Shown here one piece after another: positions 47,001 to 54,765 of a DNA stretch of 64,000 bases; within the stretch, counting starts at the first letter, position 1, and each line of letters starts with the position of its first letter. Under the pieces are notes generated by a model. It was not told the DNA's origin. It saw nothing but the letters and a program-made list of their open reading frames with translations, and ran no database searches. This stretch comes from Parabacteroides sp. PH5-46 (lineage in GTDB: Bacteria > Bacteroidota > Bacteroidia > Bacteroidales > Tannerellaceae), in contig NZ_JARXXA010000010.1 in the NCBI RefSeq assembly GCF_029892785.1, positions 62,001-126,000 of the forward strand, written 5' to 3'. The position numbers were made by a program, and so were the translations under genes.

Positions 47001-47471
47001 TGGCTATATCCGGTATTACAGGGAGCTACTACCATCTGGGAACGTTGGAATTCCTATACATTGGTGAATGGCTTCGGTCCGGTAGATATGAACTCCTTCA
47101 ATCACTATTCATACGGAGCTATTGAAGAGTGGATGATTGCCTACTCTATCGGTATCCAACGCGACGAGCAAAACCCCGGTTACAAACACATCCTATTGCA
47201 GCCTCGTATAGGAGGAAACTTTTCCTTTATCAAAGGGCATTACGATTCTGTTTATGGCCGAATAGAGAGCGGCTGGCAAAAAAGCAGAAAAGGATATATC
47301 TACAATGCTTCAGTTCCGGCCAATACAAAGGCTACATTAACATTACAGGTAAAGAATCCATCTAATGTTAAACAAATAAAAGGGCGCGAAGGCATCCGTT
47401 TCATTAGCTTCTCCAACGGGAAGGCAACGTACGAACTACAAGCGGGCTCCTATCAGTTTAGTATAGAATAA
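44028..47471 (+). CDS. GH78 alpha-L-rhamnosidase
   Basis: This 1147-residue secreted enzyme has a signal peptide (to about residue 24), N-terminal beta-sandwich domains (about 25-330), a Bac_rhamnosid_N-like domain (about 350-520; ARLYATARGIYEFSINGKKLG) and an (alpha/alpha)6 catalytic barrel (about 680-1020). The GH78 signature is TDCPQRDERMGWTGDAQVF (general acid Glu in RDERMGW), with a second acidic residue in TIWERWNSY. A C-terminal beta-sandwich follows. It releases terminal alpha-L-rhamnose from plant polysaccharides such as rhamnogalacturonan, or from flavonoid glycosides. It is monocistronic, with no regulator beside it. Confidence 0.94.
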   Translation: MKNTYSLLCLLLFSLLVMFHPAQAATEIINLQVEYQTNPLGIDVAKPRFNWQMVSERYGAAQTAYQLWVAESAEALASGSYTYDSGKISSDASVSILYEGDILQACSRYYWKVRVWDESGNALNSMETAWFETGLLGSGWSHAQWIGSSKVQLPKYRSHYVIDFDMQISEGSNRAVFVFGARDDKNFVSAEINLNGKGDTQFILSHTTDGKEVQDAIENISDIIPAADKHKKHHLKIDVTTAQYALKYFANISINGKELTDTSLSSEELKRKQTPGWWGDTEGMFTVYPYPNGDLVYHCRLYAIGFKQPKGEKANFSGITISEKVWNTTLYHSSETYTENGSGKLNVWLPGEDVSAPMLRKSIQIDKPIKKARLYATARGIYEFSINGKKLGNDYFNPGWTDYRFRFMYNTYDITSLFKSGDNGIGAMLGTGWWSEHSGFMTTWQDQYGTRQSLLAKITIEYTDGSTQTIVTDKSWKCFDNGPILLNSLQNGEEYDARKEVKGWTDPNFNDSSWENALVYQQPPANVKIQAYVGNPVQNNITLTAQSVVEALPGVYVYDMGQNMVGVPRLSMKGKNGQEIMIRFGEMNYPDIIPTDPVAPYTIEMYKQKKGQVYTDNYRSALSVDRYIMKGDPSGETYEPRFTFHGYRYVEIHGLDKPLPLEDVKGIVLESIGAQTSSYKTSNEQVNRLYENILWGQRGNFLAVPTDCPQRDERMGWTGDAQVFARTATYNMNVNPFYTRWLYSVRDNQGEDGRYANYIPVVGTPPHGADIGGGAMGWMEAGIIVPWQMYQQYNDIGILEQHYASMVAYMDYLERTAVNYVQPFGGFGDWLAIEGTNSMLTNTAYSAYDALLMEQIAKRLGKEADSKRFRAFYENVKESFNKYFVDNEGYTYAPAPNEIFGQGQGDMWSGPSGNEGKRVDTQTSYVVPLQFGLFNDKNKPLALKHLTENIKKHNYTLTTGFIGTPYLNLVLSDNGYDDIAYKLFEQTAYPSWLYPVLQGATTIWERWNSYTLVNGFGPVDMNSFNHYSYGAIEEWMIAYSIGIQRDEQNPGYKHILLQPRIGGNFSFIKGHYDSVYGRIESGWQKSRKGYIYNASVPANTKATLTLQVKNPSNVKQIKGREGIRFISFSNGKATYELQAGSYQFSIE

Positions 47472-47506
47472 ATGCTGTAGCTCAGCCGCATATTAATTCA
47501 CGGGAC

Positions 47507-48076
47507 TTAAAAGCAAAGGGAAGCATAGATGCCAAAATGCTTTTCTCCGGCCATAGGGCTGATAGTCAAGTTATGCTTTTGAGCAAACGGGCGGGTAAAC
47601 AGATAGGCACTCCCTACTCCTAAAACGGCTCCGGCAGTCACATCCCACCAGTCGTGCTTCTTAGCATATGTCCGAGCCCATCCGGTGTAAGCCGCTACAG
47701 CATAAGCGGGTATCCCCCACTTCCAACCATACCGGCGTTGTATAAAAGCAGCTCCGGTAAATGAAACACTTGTATGCAGGGAAGGAAACGAATGGTCGTC
47801 GCTCCTATCAGGACGATCCTTACTAATCAAATATTTCAAAGCATAACTGACGCCCATAGTCATTACACCTGCAAAAGCCCCTTGTTTCAAGCCTTCCCAG
47901 TCTTGCAAAGCCAACGTCGTAACAAGGCAGGCCACAGGCGTAATAGCCGCTGAAACATCACTCGACACCCGCACATTCTTCCGACTCTGACTCACCTCTA
48001 TCGGCTGGGCCGATAGAAACATATTTCCTAAAAAAAACAAGATAAAAGCAATCCAACACTTCACTCCTCTCAACAT
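47507..48076 (-). CDS. PAP2 family membrane phosphatase
   Basis: This 189-residue membrane protein has the three-part lipid-phosphatase signature: KDRPDRSDD (KxxxxxxRP region), PSLHTS (PSGH-like) and ARTYAKKHDWWDV (SRxxxxxHxxxD-like). An N-terminal signal-like helix precedes the core. PAP2 enzymes remove phosphate from undecaprenyl diphosphate, phosphatidic acid or lipid A. Its start overlaps the upstream DgkA-type gene by 7 bp, so the pair may handle the phosphorylation state of the same lipid carrier. Confidence 0.9.
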   Translation of the reverse strand: MLRGVKCWIAFILFFLGNMFLSAQPIEVSQSRKNVRVSSDVSAAITPVACLVTTLALQDWEGLKQGAFAGVMTMGVSYALKYLISKDRPDRSDDHSFPSLHTSVSFTGAAFIQRRYGWKWGIPAYAVAAYTGWARTYAKKHDWWDVTAGAVLGVGSAYLFTRPFAQKHNLTISPMAGEKHFGIYASLCF

Positions 48077-48447
48077 AATGCTATTATTTTAGGTAAAAAG
48101 ATAATCAAACCTACGATGGCGGCGGCTATGGCGGTGAAGAGGACGCCGCCTGACATCAGGTCTTTTACCTGTTTGATCATTTCGTTGTATTCGGGGGAAA
48201 CGACATCTGAGAGTTTTTCTACGGCTGTATTGAAGGCTTCGGCGCTCAATACCATACCTATAACGATGATAACGGCAATCCATTCTGTGCTTGATATGTT
48301 CAATAGGAAGCCTGCTATCAGTACGCAGACGGTCGCGATCGTATGTATCCAGGCATTGTGTTCGTGCCTTAACAGCAACTTAATACCGTTGAAAGCGTAT
48401 TTAAAACTGGCCAACCTTTTGCGCAGTGTAAATCCTTTATTGTCCAT
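48070..48447 (-). CDS. dgkA: DgkA-type undecaprenol/diacylglycerol kinase
   Basis: This 125-residue protein has three transmembrane helices and the DgkA core AEAFNTAVEKLSDVVSPEYNEMIKQVKDLMSGGVLFTAI. An N-terminal amphipathic helix starts RKRLASFKYAFNG. Gram-negative DgkA uses diacylglycerol and Gram-positive homologues use undecaprenol; the HNAWIHTIATV segment and the partner PAP2 gene leave both possible here. It is first in a two-gene unit with its own promoter. Confidence 0.92.
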   Translation of the reverse strand: MDNKGFTLRKRLASFKYAFNGIKLLLRHEHNAWIHTIATVCVLIAGFLLNISSTEWIAVIIVIGMVLSAEAFNTAVEKLSDVVSPEYNEMIKQVKDLMSGGVLFTAIAAAIVGLIIFLPKIIALC

Positions 48448-48489
48448 AAGCTCTTTTCGTTAATAAAGCATCCTGCAATAAATAAGGTA

Positions 48490-48497
48490 CAAATATA
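48490..48497 (-). promoter_or_regulatory. -7 promoter box for the dgkA unit
   Basis: TATATTTG reads on the minus strand (plus CAAATATA), 42 bp before the dgkA ATG. No -33 TTTG is present. Confidence 0.55.
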
Positions 48498-48566
48498 CAT
48501 GATAAATCTAATTTTTATATCTTCGCAAATAATGGATTAAGTATAAATCCCCAAAAAGAGAAAACC

Positions 48567-49466
48567 ATGAGTGAGAGTAAAAACAAAAACAGGCATAGTG
48601 ATAAGGTGATCAAAATGCTAATATCAATCATATTTATAGTAGTTGGTTTACTCTTGGTTGCACTATTTGCTGATTCTACAGATAAAACTTGGCAACCTGT
48701 CGTTTTTAATTTTGGTACTGCTTTAAGTATCGCAGGGATTGTCGCGCTTTTTAATGAATCATTATTTGGTAAAAATGAAAGCCCTAAGCCTGAAGGCTTG
48801 AAAATAATAACGAAAGAAAGACAAAGTTTTTCCGGTTATTATAATTGGGTAACGGAAAAGAATGTCAAAACAATAAAATGTTCCGGGCATGCCGTATTAA
48901 AGTCCATGAAGGATGGTCTCAACAAAAAATATAATCTAACAGATACTTTTATTAATAAGATGAAGGAAGGCACCAATATATATGTGCTTTTTTTCGATCC
49001 GGAGTTGAAAATAATTGAAAAAGTTACTACAGATATAGCCGGAGAAAACAAGGAAATATTATACAATAGATTGGATGCTGCATTAGCAATAACAAAGGAA
49101 TTACATGATAAAATAAATAATGAACTGAAAAATTCCGCAGACATTAAAGGAACACTAAATGTCAAATTAATTGATGCTGCTAATAATCAGTATGCTTATC
49201 ATTATGTTGAATACCAAGATAAGAGTGAAGTGTTTTTAGGATTTTACACTGCAGGTATCCTGGGGAATCATTCTCCGGTATTTGGTGTTGAAGATAAAGA
49301 AATCTTGAGCTATTTCGACGGAAACTTCAATCACTTATGTCATACCTCCGCAAGTCTGTTGAGATTTGAAAGTGGGATTTTGACATTATCACCCAGGTTT
49401 AACATGATAACTGATTTTGTGAAGGGTAAACTGGCTAATGCCAAAATCCAAACATCCAACAACTAA
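48567..49466 (+). CDS. Two-helix membrane protein with unknown cytoplasmic domain
   Basis: This 299-residue protein has two close transmembrane helices (about 15-35 and 45-65, with a short external loop) and then a soluble C-terminal part of about 230 residues. That part contains IYVLFFDPELKIIEK and YHYVEYQDKSEVFLGFYTAGI, a layout that recalls phospholipase-D-like folds, but no HKD motif is present. I do not recognise the family. The gene is clearly more A+T rich than its neighbours, with many AAA and ATA codons, which suggests lateral gain. It stands alone, followed by dyad array 4. Confidence 0.7.
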   Translation: MSESKNKNRHSDKVIKMLISIIFIVVGLLLVALFADSTDKTWQPVVFNFGTALSIAGIVALFNESLFGKNESPKPEGLKIITKERQSFSGYYNWVTEKNVKTIKCSGHAVLKSMKDGLNKKYNLTDTFINKMKEGTNIYVLFFDPELKIIEKVTTDIAGENKEILYNRLDAALAITKELHDKINNELKNSADIKGTLNVKLIDAANNQYAYHYVEYQDKSEVFLGFYTAGILGNHSPVFGVEDKEILSYFDGNFNHLCHTSASLLRFESGILTLSPRFNMITDFVKGKLANAKIQTSNN

Positions 49467-49511
49467 ACATTCGTAGTATATAGAAAAACAGCAGATTAGA
49501 ACAAGATAAAA

Positions 49512-49593
49512 AACGCATGCATGCGTTTTGCAGATCGCATGCATGCGTTTTCAAAATTGCACCCATGCGTTTTATTAATCGCACGGGTGCAAT
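49512..49593. repeat. Dyad array 4: four 16-bp dyads at 22-bp period
   Basis: Dyads start at 49512, 49534, 49556 and 49578: AACGCATGCATGCGTT (perfect), ATCGCATGCATGCGTT, ATTGCACCCATGCGTT and ATCGCACGGGTGCAAT. The 6-bp spacers are TTGCAG, TTCAAA and TTATTA, with T-rich sequence after the last. The array is between convergent genes, 46 bp after one stop codon and 28 bp from the other. Apart from it, the 154-bp gap holds nothing I can identify. Confidence 0.93.
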
Positions 49594-49620
49594 TTTTACT
49601 TCATACAAAATCCTGTTATT

Positions 49621-50889
49621 TTACTCATACCGGAGAGATTCCGCAGGCTGGAGATTTACTACTTTGCGCGAGGGGAACCAAATACCAGTACTTATCATAA
49701 GAGTCATCAGTATGAAAGTTATGCCTTGGCAAAGAATGAAACGACCTATCGTAAAAGGCATTACTTCCACATCTACTATTTCTTTTAAACCCAGATTAAG
49801 CGCAATACAGGCAGCCGGCACAAAGGCAAAGAGTAGGATAACAAGGCCTTCACCTATCAATATGGAACGCAAATTTCGAGTGGTGGAACCAAGTGCGATG
49901 CGCAAGCCCATTTCGCCCAAGCGGTGCTGCGTGCGGAAAAAGAAGGTTCCAACAACACCCAGGAAAATGTTGATCAGCAAGAAGAAAACCCCAGCAAGAT
50001 ACATCTTGGCTTCATTAATATCGGTACGAATATAGCGGGTACGAATATCGTCGTACGAGCGGATATTGAGCAAATAAATATTATGGTAGCGCAACTGCTC
50101 TCTCATCTCCTTCAGGAAATTAGTAGCAAAGTCTTTACCTGTCGAAGGATTCGCACGCAAGGTGACATCTATCCTTCCGAAATAAAGTTCGTTCAGCTCT
50201 GTGGCAATGGCATTTTCGCTCAGTGAACGGATGAAGGTAGGGGTATATGTATCAAAATCGCCAAAACGTATCGGAGACATTACACCTCCTACATATATGG
50301 CAAGGCTATCATTGGCGTAGGAAAGGAATTTACCGGTAGCATTTCCTTCAGGAAACAAGGTTGCCGCTGCGTCGGAAGTGATAATCTGTTGATTGAAGCT
50401 GAGGTTGTCGGCCAATGCATCTGTATTGCCTTCTTCCGTGGCATAGCGGAACACACGTATATAGTCCGGCGTGCCATTGAAACGGCGCAAGCGTCCACAG
50501 TTCAGCGTATCTTCCGTTTCCAGATTGATCCGTTGCATATTTGAATAGTTCCTTGAATAAGAATAAGATAGTGAAGACTCGGATATACCTACAACTTCTA
50601 CTCCGGGATAGGTACGCATACGGGAAACTACCGTCAGGAGGTCTTCACCCAGTGTCGTTCCATATTCGCTTTGCGGACGATATTGCTCGTTTTCATTGGT
50701 GAGCAAATGCAGGTCTACCACATACACATCGGAGATATCATATCCCATTGGCGAGAGGTACAACTTGGCACGTAGATACAGGTCGTCTACAATATACCAC
50801 AAACAGATAGATACCAGCAGCATTTCCGCCCAAATCCAAGCGTTACTCGTACGTTGGTTCCAGATTATTTTGATGATTTGATTGAACAT
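49621..50889 (-). CDS. MacB/FtsX-type ABC permease, type A, pair 5
   Basis: This 422-residue permease has one N-terminal helix (about 18-38), a periplasmic MacB-like domain of about 240 residues and three C-terminal helices. It has the type-A features of this operon: opening FNQIIKIIWNQRTSNAW, the segment FLGVVGTFFFRTQHRLGEMGLRIALGS after helix 2, and the ending FPSRKVVNLQPAESLRYE. It is the last gene of the operon, 16 bp after its type-B partner. It would form a heterodimer with the preceding permease and use the single ATPase encoded upstream; that pairing is inference. Confidence 0.88.
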   Translation of the reverse strand: MFNQIIKIIWNQRTSNAWIWAEMLLVSICLWYIVDDLYLRAKLYLSPMGYDISDVYVVDLHLLTNENEQYRPQSEYGTTLGEDLLTVVSRMRTYPGVEVVGISESSLSYSYSRNYSNMQRINLETEDTLNCGRLRRFNGTPDYIRVFRYATEEGNTDALADNLSFNQQIITSDAAATLFPEGNATGKFLSYANDSLAIYVGGVMSPIRFGDFDTYTPTFIRSLSENAIATELNELYFGRIDVTLRANPSTGKDFATNFLKEMREQLRYHNIYLLNIRSYDDIRTRYIRTDINEAKMYLAGVFFLLINIFLGVVGTFFFRTQHRLGEMGLRIALGSTTRNLRSILIGEGLVILLFAFVPAACIALNLGLKEIVDVEVMPFTIGRFILCQGITFILMTLMISTGIWFPSRKVVNLQPAESLRYE

Positions 50890-50905
50890 ATCAGGTCGTC
50901 TTTTA

Positions 50906-52177
50906 TCAAATTTCGTTTAAAGCATATACGATATTTTCACGGGAAGCACGCCAGGCCGGTATACCGGCACTGAGAAGGTTCAGCACCAGACAAAATAGGA
51001 AGGCATATATAAATACCTTTGGATTTACCAGCATTTCAACATTAATAGAGAGCGCTCCTTCGCGAAAGTTACTCATCTCGGTAGCCAGTAGCCAATCACT
51101 CATCAGTGTAACAGCCAGGTAACTGATAATAAGCCCAAGCAAACCGCCTATAATGGTAAGGATCAAGTTCTCATACAATATCTGCCACAACAGCTTGCCG
51201 GTAGTTGCTCCAAAGGCCTTGCGCACACCAATTTCGGGCATACGTTTCTTCATCCTCGATAGCGTCATACCCGACAGGTTGATAGTCGGTACCAGTAGAA
51301 GAATGAAAAGGATAATAGCATACCTGAGAATTACACGCTTACCGTCTGCTTGCATATTGCCTTGCCGGTACATACTGAGAAAAAGGTTTTCGGGTTGTCC
51401 ATTGAGCCTGTATTCTCCTTTACTCAGGGTGGCATTTAACTGTATCAATAAGCGTTCAGCCTCTTCGCGGATAAGCGGAAAGTCTTTTGGGGAACGGGCC
51501 AGTATATAACAATTAAATGACCCTGTTGTATTCTCTGTCTCATGATTCCTGGGAAAAGTAGTAGTGGTATGTGGCACCCAGACTTCGGCATAGGCCGCCT
51601 CAGCAAGAGTAGATACCGCAGGCACAACCCCACAGATAGTGTACTCCGTATAACTAATAAGAATCGGCTTGCCAACTACATAGGTGGAACCATACAATCC
51701 ACGGGCAATAGCCTCGTTAATAACAGCTTTCTTTATGCCGCTTTGTACATCGTCTTCCGTAAACGGTTTCCCGGCAAGGAAACGAAAGTCAAATACCTTC
51801 CAGAAGCGCTCATCCGTATAGCACACCTCGGCCTTATATTCATTTCTGCCGGCAGAGATAGATACAAGTCTTTCGTTTCCAAGAGAAACAGCCGTTACAG
51901 CCTCTGCCGTAGATATCGGATAAAATACCTCCTTTATTAAATGAAAGGAATTACTCGAAGAGCTATTATTGTTCTCACTCACATAATTACCCTTTGTTGC
52001 ATACAGCATCCGGTCGCGATTCGTTTCCGGCCTGTAATTGGCTGTCCGTACCTCAAAGGCAATCACAAGAACCATAATCATGGCAATAGCCAATGCCGTC
52101 CCCACAATAGAAATGAAGCTAAGAAGCGGATTCTCCTTCAAAGTAGCCAACGCCTGTTTAAAATATTGCTTATACAT
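50906..52177 (-). CDS. MacB/FtsX-type ABC permease, type B, pair 5
   Basis: This 423-residue permease has the type-B features: opening YKQYFKQALATLKENPLLSFISIVGTALAIAM, a periplasmic domain, then TINLSGMTLSRMKKRMPEIGVRKAFGATTGKLLWQILYENL and a final pair of helices ending AWRASRENIVYALNEI. The RKAFGA segment is the cytoplasmic coupling region that touches the ATPase. It is preceded by the type-A gene of pair 4 after a 17-bp gap. Confidence 0.88.
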   Translation of the reverse strand: MYKQYFKQALATLKENPLLSFISIVGTALAIAMIMVLVIAFEVRTANYRPETNRDRMLYATKGNYVSENNNSSSSNSFHLIKEVFYPISTAEAVTAVSLGNERLVSISAGRNEYKAEVCYTDERFWKVFDFRFLAGKPFTEDDVQSGIKKAVINEAIARGLYGSTYVVGKPILISYTEYTICGVVPAVSTLAEAAYAEVWVPHTTTTFPRNHETENTTGSFNCYILARSPKDFPLIREEAERLLIQLNATLSKGEYRLNGQPENLFLSMYRQGNMQADGKRVILRYAIILFILLLVPTINLSGMTLSRMKKRMPEIGVRKAFGATTGKLLWQILYENLILTIIGGLLGLIISYLAVTLMSDWLLATEMSNFREGALSINVEMLVNPKVFIYAFLFCLVLNLLSAGIPAWRASRENIVYALNEI

Positions 52178-52194
52178 CTTATGTTAAGTATTAA

Positions 52195-53451
52195 TTATTC
52201 ATAATGTAGTGCTTCTGCGGGTTGAATACTTGCTGAACGCCAAGCAGGATACCAGGTTGCAAGGATAATAACCAAACTGAGTGGCAGAATGGTGAACAGA
52301 CTATTCAGTGCAAAGCGCTGCCAGGTTAAGCCTAGTGTATGAACCGGTAATGTTTCCACCAATATCAGGTTTCCCCATATTATAATAGCCGGAACCAGGG
52401 CGATGAGCAGTAAGCCCAGGCTCTCTGTCATCATTTGTCTCATTACCTGATGCCGTGAGGAGCCAACGGCAATGCACAAGCCTATTTCTTCCCTTCGTTT
52501 CTTTATACGCAACCAGAAAGTCCCAATCACCCCGAGAAATACATTGAGCAGAAAGAAGACCGTGAAGCCTGTTCGGTTTTGAACCGACTCATACACTCCA
52601 TCCGCTTTTAAGGTTAATGTTCGCAATTCGCTTATAGGGATGATTCCGGTAATATAAAAGTTACCGATACTGAGTTGGGTATTCATCTCTGCCTTGAAAG
52701 AAGAGGCAAAATCTTTCTCATTCATACCGGAACGTGTACGGAAAGTAATACTGGTGTTGTCTTTAATATTCTCTTCATTCATTCCCATAAGTGTATGTTC
52801 CTGAAAAGGAAAATAAATATAATTATCCCGACGGCTAAACCGATGATTCTTTAAAGGAACGGATACGGCACTCACCCGATAGCTGCTTGTACTATCGTTT
52901 GTCAGTATCGTTTGTCCAGCAGCATGCGAGCCGGGGAAAAGGGCTTCTTCCATACCGGATGAGATAATCACCCCATGCTCCAAAGCCTCTCCCAGCAAAG
53001 AAGGCTCTCCACCTGCAGCAGGATGAACGCTGAACATCTCAAAGTAGGAAGGTGTTACATACAGAATCCGGGCATTTACCCGTAAAGAATCATGGCGATA
53101 ACCCGCAGTCATATTCGAACTGCAATAGGGATAATGCCACTGTCCTATGCTTACGTCCATTATCTCGGAATGATTCCTTATACGATCTACGATGCGAAGA
53201 AAGTTCAGAGCAGGTTCTTCGCTGTCTTCTCCATAATCTATATAATTAGGATTATCAGATTGGTAATGAGCTATCTTTACTGCGTAGGTGTTCTCTATTT
53301 CAAAACCGAGCGGTATCCGGCTGGTAATAAGCATGACACTGAAGTAGTCTACAATATACCACATCAAGGCTGATACGATGAAAAGCTCAAGAATAATCCA
53401 GATGTTATTCTTCCACTGTGTCTTTATTAATTTGAAAACATGCTGTATCAT
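52195..53451 (-). CDS. MacB/FtsX-type ABC permease, type A, pair 4
   Basis: This 418-residue type-A permease reads IQHVFKLIKTQWKNNIW at the start, FLGVIGTFWLRIKKRREEIGLCIAVGSSRHQV in the coupling region, and ends SASIQPAEALHYE. I chose ATG 53451, 7 bp after the preceding stop; the longer frame to 53544 runs inside the upstream gene and would add 31 residues without a match to the paralogues. It has one N-terminal and three C-terminal helices around a periplasmic domain. Confidence 0.86.
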   Translation of the reverse strand: MIQHVFKLIKTQWKNNIWIILELFIVSALMWYIVDYFSVMLITSRIPLGFEIENTYAVKIAHYQSDNPNYIDYGEDSEEPALNFLRIVDRIRNHSEIMDVSIGQWHYPYCSSNMTAGYRHDSLRVNARILYVTPSYFEMFSVHPAAGGEPSLLGEALEHGVIISSGMEEALFPGSHAAGQTILTNDSTSSYRVSAVSVPLKNHRFSRRDNYIYFPFQEHTLMGMNEENIKDNTSITFRTRSGMNEKDFASSFKAEMNTQLSIGNFYITGIIPISELRTLTLKADGVYESVQNRTGFTVFFLLNVFLGVIGTFWLRIKKRREEIGLCIAVGSSRHQVMRQMMTESLGLLLIALVPAIIIWGNLILVETLPVHTLGLTWQRFALNSLFTILPLSLVIILATWYPAWRSASIQPAEALHYE

Positions 53452-53458
53452 ACCTTTC

Positions 53459-54763
53459 TTATTTATCATGAATAGCTTCCACAATGTTTTTTCGCGATAC
53501 ATTCCATACTGGAATAAGAGAAGACAGCAGGTTGAGAACCACACATATCATAAAAGCATAGAAGAAAACCATGAAATTCATCAACATACCGGGAGACAAG
53601 GAAACTGCAGACGTTATTTCGCTGTATTTAGACATCAACAATGTGTTACTCAAAACCAAGACAATGCCGTATGATACCACCAGCCCGCAAAGCCCTCCCA
53701 GCAATGTAAGAAACAGGTTCTCGGTGAGTATCTGGTTGATCAAGGTTGTCCATCCGGCTCCAAAAGCCTTGCGAATGCCTATTTCCGGAATCCGTTCCTG
53801 CATTCGTGAAGCCATCAGTCCGGATAAATTTATTGCCGGAACCAATAAGAATACACAAATGATCAAGGAATAGCGAAGGATGATTTCATCAGAACTGCTG
53901 CTAAAGTCTATTTGCCTGATGGCTTCCTGCTTTTGGGAAAGAGGGGGTCTGCTTTCCAATGTAAATTCATAATCAATAAGCTGCGTATTATATTGTTTTC
54001 GTTTTTCTTCTATCTCTTTGCGAATCCTTTCAAAATCAGAAGGTTTATGAGCCAGAATATAAGCACGTATCGGCCCAACAATGTTCTCATATTCTTCCGT
54101 CCGAGTAAATACCGGCATAGATGTGAATGGGATCCATAGATCGGCATATGTGATTGTCATAGCAGGTGATATGTCTTTTACGATAGCTCCTACTACATAC
54201 TCTATATCATTAATCAAAAAACTTTTACCGGAAATTTCCGACACACTTCCAAATAGCTTTCGTGCCATCCCCTCCGTGAGTACTGCCTTATGATAGCCGC
54301 TTTCAAACTCCTCCGTATTGTAAGGCTTGCCTTCAAGAAAAGAAAAACTAAAAACCTGCCAGTAGTCTGCATCTGTGCCACTTATATCGGCTGTATATTT
54401 ATCTTTACTACCCGGAATAGAAAGATAGATATCTCCCAAAAGACGCTTTACCTGACCTACAGAAACAGAAGCCGCTACAAGCTCAGGACTCTTCAAGCTA
54501 TAATAGCATTCCTTCAATGTTTGGTAGGAAAGTGAATAATTAATCGTTCTGCTACCATCCTTCTTCTTTGCAGTCCCGCTCTCATTCAGCAGCAAACGGC
54601 TCCTGTTTACCTCCGGTGCTATGTCTGCTGTCTTGATATGATAGACGATAGCTATCACCATCACCAAGGCTATGGCAAGCCCTGTTCCGGCAATATATAT
54701 AGCGCTATAGAAGCGGTTCTGCTTCATCAGCTGCCAAGCCTGTTTGAAGTAAGTTTTATACAT
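53459..54763 (-). CDS. MacB/FtsX-type ABC permease, type B, pair 4
   Basis: This 434-residue type-B permease opens YKTYFKQAWQLMKQNRFYSAIYIAGTGLAIALVM. The coupling segment is SGLMASRMQERIPEIGIRKAFGAGWTTLINQILTENL and the end is IPVWNVSRKNIVEAIHDK. It is closer to the type-B member of pair 3 (56073-57374) in its opening AGTGLAI/IGTGLSI than to the others, which suggests a recent local duplication of that pair. It starts 2 bp after the preceding gene. Confidence 0.87.
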   Translation of the reverse strand: MYKTYFKQAWQLMKQNRFYSAIYIAGTGLAIALVMVIAIVYHIKTADIAPEVNRSRLLLNESGTAKKKDGSRTINYSLSYQTLKECYYSLKSPELVAASVSVGQVKRLLGDIYLSIPGSKDKYTADISGTDADYWQVFSFSFLEGKPYNTEEFESGYHKAVLTEGMARKLFGSVSEISGKSFLINDIEYVVGAIVKDISPAMTITYADLWIPFTSMPVFTRTEEYENIVGPIRAYILAHKPSDFERIRKEIEEKRKQYNTQLIDYEFTLESRPPLSQKQEAIRQIDFSSSSDEIILRYSLIICVFLLVPAINLSGLMASRMQERIPEIGIRKAFGAGWTTLINQILTENLFLTLLGGLCGLVVSYGIVLVLSNTLLMSKYSEITSAVSLSPGMLMNFMVFFYAFMICVVLNLLSSLIPVWNVSRKNIVEAIHDK

Positions 54764-54765
54764 AA

